Source: Aphrocallistes beatrix
Lineage: Eukaryota; Porifera; Hexactinellida; Sceptrulophora; Aphrocallistidae
DNA: 64,000 nucleotides
Assembly (NCBI GenBank): GCA_963281255.1
Contig: OY725506.1
Location: 1,283,001 to 1,347,000 of the forward strand
Direction of reading: 5' to 3'
The notes below the pieces were generated by a model. It was not told the DNA's origin, made no database searches, and saw nothing but the letters and a program-made list of their open reading frames with translations. Shown here piece by piece: positions 61,646-64,000 of this stretch. Made by a program: the position numbers and the translations under genes. The first letter of the stretch is position 1. Each line of letters opens with the position of its first letter.

Positions 61646-62488
61646 GTATGTTTAGTATTCAGTTAATTGTGTGGATTATTAAATGTCGTTATAATTTCTG
61701 AATAATGCAGCAGGCGCTTATTCAGGGATTTACGGCATTATTTCTCATAATGGAGATTTCAAGCGTTTTGTTTGATAGTATTTAATGGAGCAGCAATTAT
61801 GATTTAAGTCCTTTTCCCAATCATCTTTTTGATACAACATCAGAGTTGCAAATGGGTCATACCAAGCTAACCACTAAACCCTCATTCTGCTGATCAATCT
61901 GATTATTTGCCTTAATAATTCCACCTTTCTATTGTCGGTAGTTCAGCCTGACACACAGACCCTCCATACCTGTGAGTAGAGAGGATTGACTAAAATGTAT
62001 TATGCTTGATGCTGGATATGTTCTGTCTACTGACTCTCTCTGAAATATTGCAAAGTAAAATATGAAGAAGGTTCTAATTAATAACATACAGCATGTAAAT
62101 GCAATATTTCCATGGATACAGATGAGATGGTATAATTCATTTATTATACATACATATTTAGTATGCATAGTTGGACCATTTAATGATTAATCGACAGACG
62201 TAAGATTGCGATAACTCTCTTAGAACTCATCCGAAATAACTAATAAGAATGACCTAAGGTGCACGGGATTAATTACTATTGGAATCATTTCGAGAATTTT
62301 AGAACCATGTCTTCAGATTAACCACTTATTCAACTTTTTTGCTTCGATTAATGGAAACACTTTCATTTTCACCTAGTTGATTAATCCAATACTAAGTACT
62401 AGTAGTCTACTAGCATTCTAGCTAATCAACTATTTGCATGGGTTAAATATAAATTGAATAATAATATATTAAAAATAGAATTTCTGTG
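61646..62488. other. Sequence after FAH exon 3, no exon seen
   Basis: Probably the left part of a long FAH intron. I searched for the YGACKLLDMELE-type exon and found none. It should contain the promoter of the 7TM-like gene. Confidence 0.45.
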
Positions 62489-63607
62489 ATGAAGATAATG
62501 ACAACAGTTCTTTACAAATTCATATCATGCCTATCAATTCCTTTCTTGATACTAACCGTAATCCTTGTGCTTTACTGGCTCGTTTACTCTCTGAAACAGA
62601 CCCGTAGACTCTATCGACGATACAAAGCATGTAAAAAGACCCTCCACACAGAAGCACAATCTCTCTCAAAAGAGAGGGAATTATACAATTATAAAACACT
62701 CATCACTAAGTATGTCCTGATGATTATGTGTAGTTTTGCTGAAGTTGCTAGCTTCCTTGGTTCAGGCATAAGCGGCATCACTCAGCATTTATTATCATTA
62801 CCGAACAGCACAAAGCAGATCAGTGTGATACACATTGATTCAAACTGTTCTGTTAAAAATTGGTTTATCAAATATTATGAGTATCCCTCCGATGTTCTGT
62901 TTCAGAATGTGTGTATCTTGCTTCCTTTATTGGTTGTGACTCTCCTCTGCATTATAACTCGCTACCTGACTGCTAGATACTTAAATCATCCATTTAAACG
63001 GAGCATAATTAAGTACATCCTCTGGTACTTATTCCAATGTGTGCTGATAGGTTTCTGCTCCACTCTGTACACTTGGAGTTTCCTGTTTTTGTTGCTGCCT
63101 ATTCTCTTCTTGGTTAATTGGATTCTGCTCCTGAGAGCTATGTCCATTCTATCGCGTGTACTCCAGTCCAATATTAAGGAAATCAGACTATTCTCAAACA
63201 ATAGAGCATTGTACCGTCAGCAGGTATCAGCCTACAGACTCTATCACATCTTTCGTATTGCCTTACTCGTCTCTTTTTTGTTTATCATCGCATATGAGGG
63301 GCTGCACATTTTGCACAGATTATTGGAAACGATTATGCTCCATAACTGTTTCGAAATATTGGTATTGAAATTTCCTATCGCATCTTTCCTTCAAGTGTCA
63401 ATAAATACTAGACATGTAATTCTAGTTACTATCGACTTCCTTTGCAAACTCTCCCTCGTCATCTTCTCAATTTCCACTTGCCTACCTTTGTGTGTGGTTA
63501 CCTTCTCTCCCCTTATATTCAAGTGCGTCAAAAGGTTCACTGAGAAAAAGGATCAGTACCGGTACAATTACGAAAGATTTGAACCTCTTTTAAGGAAAAA
63601 ACTGTAA
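62489..63607 (+). CDS. 7TM-like membrane protein, single exon
   Basis: 372 residues starting at ATG 62489. Seven hydrophobic segments (about 17-36, 71-94, 137-158, 173-192, 198-216, 254-275, 309-342). A long basic loop after the first (37-68, KQTRRLYRRYK...), sequons NST and NCS in the loop between segments 2 and 3, and a basic C-tail (KKDQYRYNYERF) predict N-terminus outside and C-terminus inside, like a GPCR. No DRY or NPxxY motif. The plan and some local patterns match helices 1-7 of the array proteins: a basic loop then a [QL]Y-E/N-[FY] motif before helix 2, and 'NHPFKRS' against 'NKPFHFK' between helices 3 and 4. I regard it as a distant relative or a convergent 7TM; ligand and function unknown. 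It is intact and uses ordinary codons. Confidence 0.75.
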   Translation: MKIMTTVLYKFISCLSIPFLILTVILVLYWLVYSLKQTRRLYRRYKACKKTLHTEAQSLSKERELYNYKTLITKYVLMIMCSFAEVASFLGSGISGITQHLLSLPNSTKQISVIHIDSNCSVKNWFIKYYEYPSDVLFQNVCILLPLLVVTLLCIITRYLTARYLNHPFKRSIIKYILWYLFQCVLIGFCSTLYTWSFLFLLLPILFLVNWILLLRAMSILSRVLQSNIKEIRLFSNNRALYRQQVSAYRLYHIFRIALLVSFLFIIAYEGLHILHRLLETIMLHNCFEILVLKFPIASFLQVSINTRHVILVTIDFLCKLSLVIFSISTCLPLCVVTFSPLIFKCVKRFTEKKDQYRYNYERFEPLLRKKL

Positions 63608-63621
63608 AATATAATATATAA

Positions 63622-63653
63622 TTTGACTTTTGACTTTTGACTTTTGACTTTTG
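63622..63653. repeat. (TTTTGAC)n microsatellite
   Basis: About four tandem copies of a 7-bp unit, starting 15 bp after the stop codon of the 7TM-like gene, so it probably lies in the 3' untranslated region. Confidence 0.85.
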
Positions 63654-63884
63654 GACATGTAACCATGAATTACTATTTTAGGAATATTATCAATCCCCAA
63701 ACACATGAATGGAACTTTTGATGTTTAAAGTTTTTTTGAATTCTTATTTTAATATACAATATACCGGTATGGTGTATTGGTTTCAAAAATTGACAAATTT
63801 GGTGATTTTTCGATTGATACCGATTATAACAGTAGGACAGACATATTTACAGATGTTATCTACCTTATAATTAATCAATGTGAG

Positions 63885-64000
63885 CCTCGGGTGGACACAA
63901 AGTGTCCGCCATCCGCGCAGCGCAAGCAAGCGAAGCGCGCTTGTATTTATATGGATGGCGGAACTTTCGTCGCCGGAACTTTCGTCGCGGAACTTTCGTC
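63885..64000. repeat. GC-rich repeat cut by the window edge
   Basis: 'gtccgccatcc' (63904-63914) and 'ggatggcgga' (63953-63962) are inverted around a 'gcgcagcgcaagcaagcga' segment. Then 'ggaactttcgtcgc' occurs three times in tandem (from 63960), the last one cut. Likely the border of a satellite or a terminal-repeat element that continues beyond the window. Confidence 0.7.

Noticed and set aside
62486..62488. GTG start for the 7TM-like protein
   Set aside because: The next codon is ATG, which is the normal choice in a eukaryotic gene.

Overview
This is eukaryotic, almost certainly animal, nuclear DNA: AT-rich background, spliced housekeeping genes with canonical GT...AG introns (many only 60-500 bp), and many hAT-type and TA-flanked (pogo/Tigger-like) transposon remnants. 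The recognisable genes are NUP205, ATG7, an ABCC4/MRP4-type transporter, CDC42, transaldolase and fumarylacetoacetase. The exact lineage cannot be fixed from the sequence; a non-bilaterian or other intron-variable metazoan would fit. Two gene styles coexist: split genes (NUP205, transaldolase, fumarylacetoacetase) and large intronless ones (ABCC transporter, ATG7, two MAPKAP-kinase-like genes, CDC42, a secreted phosphatase, all 7TM-like genes).

Layout. 1-2.4 kb is gene-poor and holds a long imperfect inverted repeat. 2.4-6.3 kb (minus) is the single-exon ABCC exporter. Two nearly identical MAPKAPK-type kinases face each other (8.2-9.2 kb plus, 14.6-15.5 kb minus), each behind its own TATA box, with about 5 kb of featureless DNA between them. 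15.6-20.5 kb is transposon-littered. ATG7 (20.5-22.5 kb, plus) is followed by NUP205, which I could reconstruct as 21 phase-consistent exons from 23,076 to 57,103; its N-terminal part (roughly the first quarter) is not visible.

NUP205 is the scaffold of the window. Its 4.8-kb intron 8 contains two intronless minus-strand genes (CDC42-like GTPase, secreted cysteine phosphatase). Its last intron, 36,556-57,007 (20.5 kb), contains a same-strand tandem array of five copies of an unrecognised multi-pass membrane protein: a 7TM-like core, an eighth helix, a glycosylated eight-cysteine ectodomain and a ninth helix. Copies 1 and 5 are intact, copy 2 is a pseudogene whose whole 5' region has been inverted, copy 3 has a late TAG and copy 4 one internal TGA. 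The array shows mosaic sequence between copies and several datable transposon insertions with matching empty sites.

57.1-60.4 kb: transaldolase (minus, nine exons, complete) ends tail to tail with NUP205 and starts head to head with fumarylacetoacetase (plus). Only three fumarylacetoacetase exons (about the first 190 residues) are found; the third ends at a good splice donor and is followed by an intact 7TM-like gene (62.5-63.6 kb) with the same membrane plan as the array core. So both 7TM-like loci appear to sit inside introns of housekeeping genes. The window ends in the start of a GC-rich short tandem repeat.
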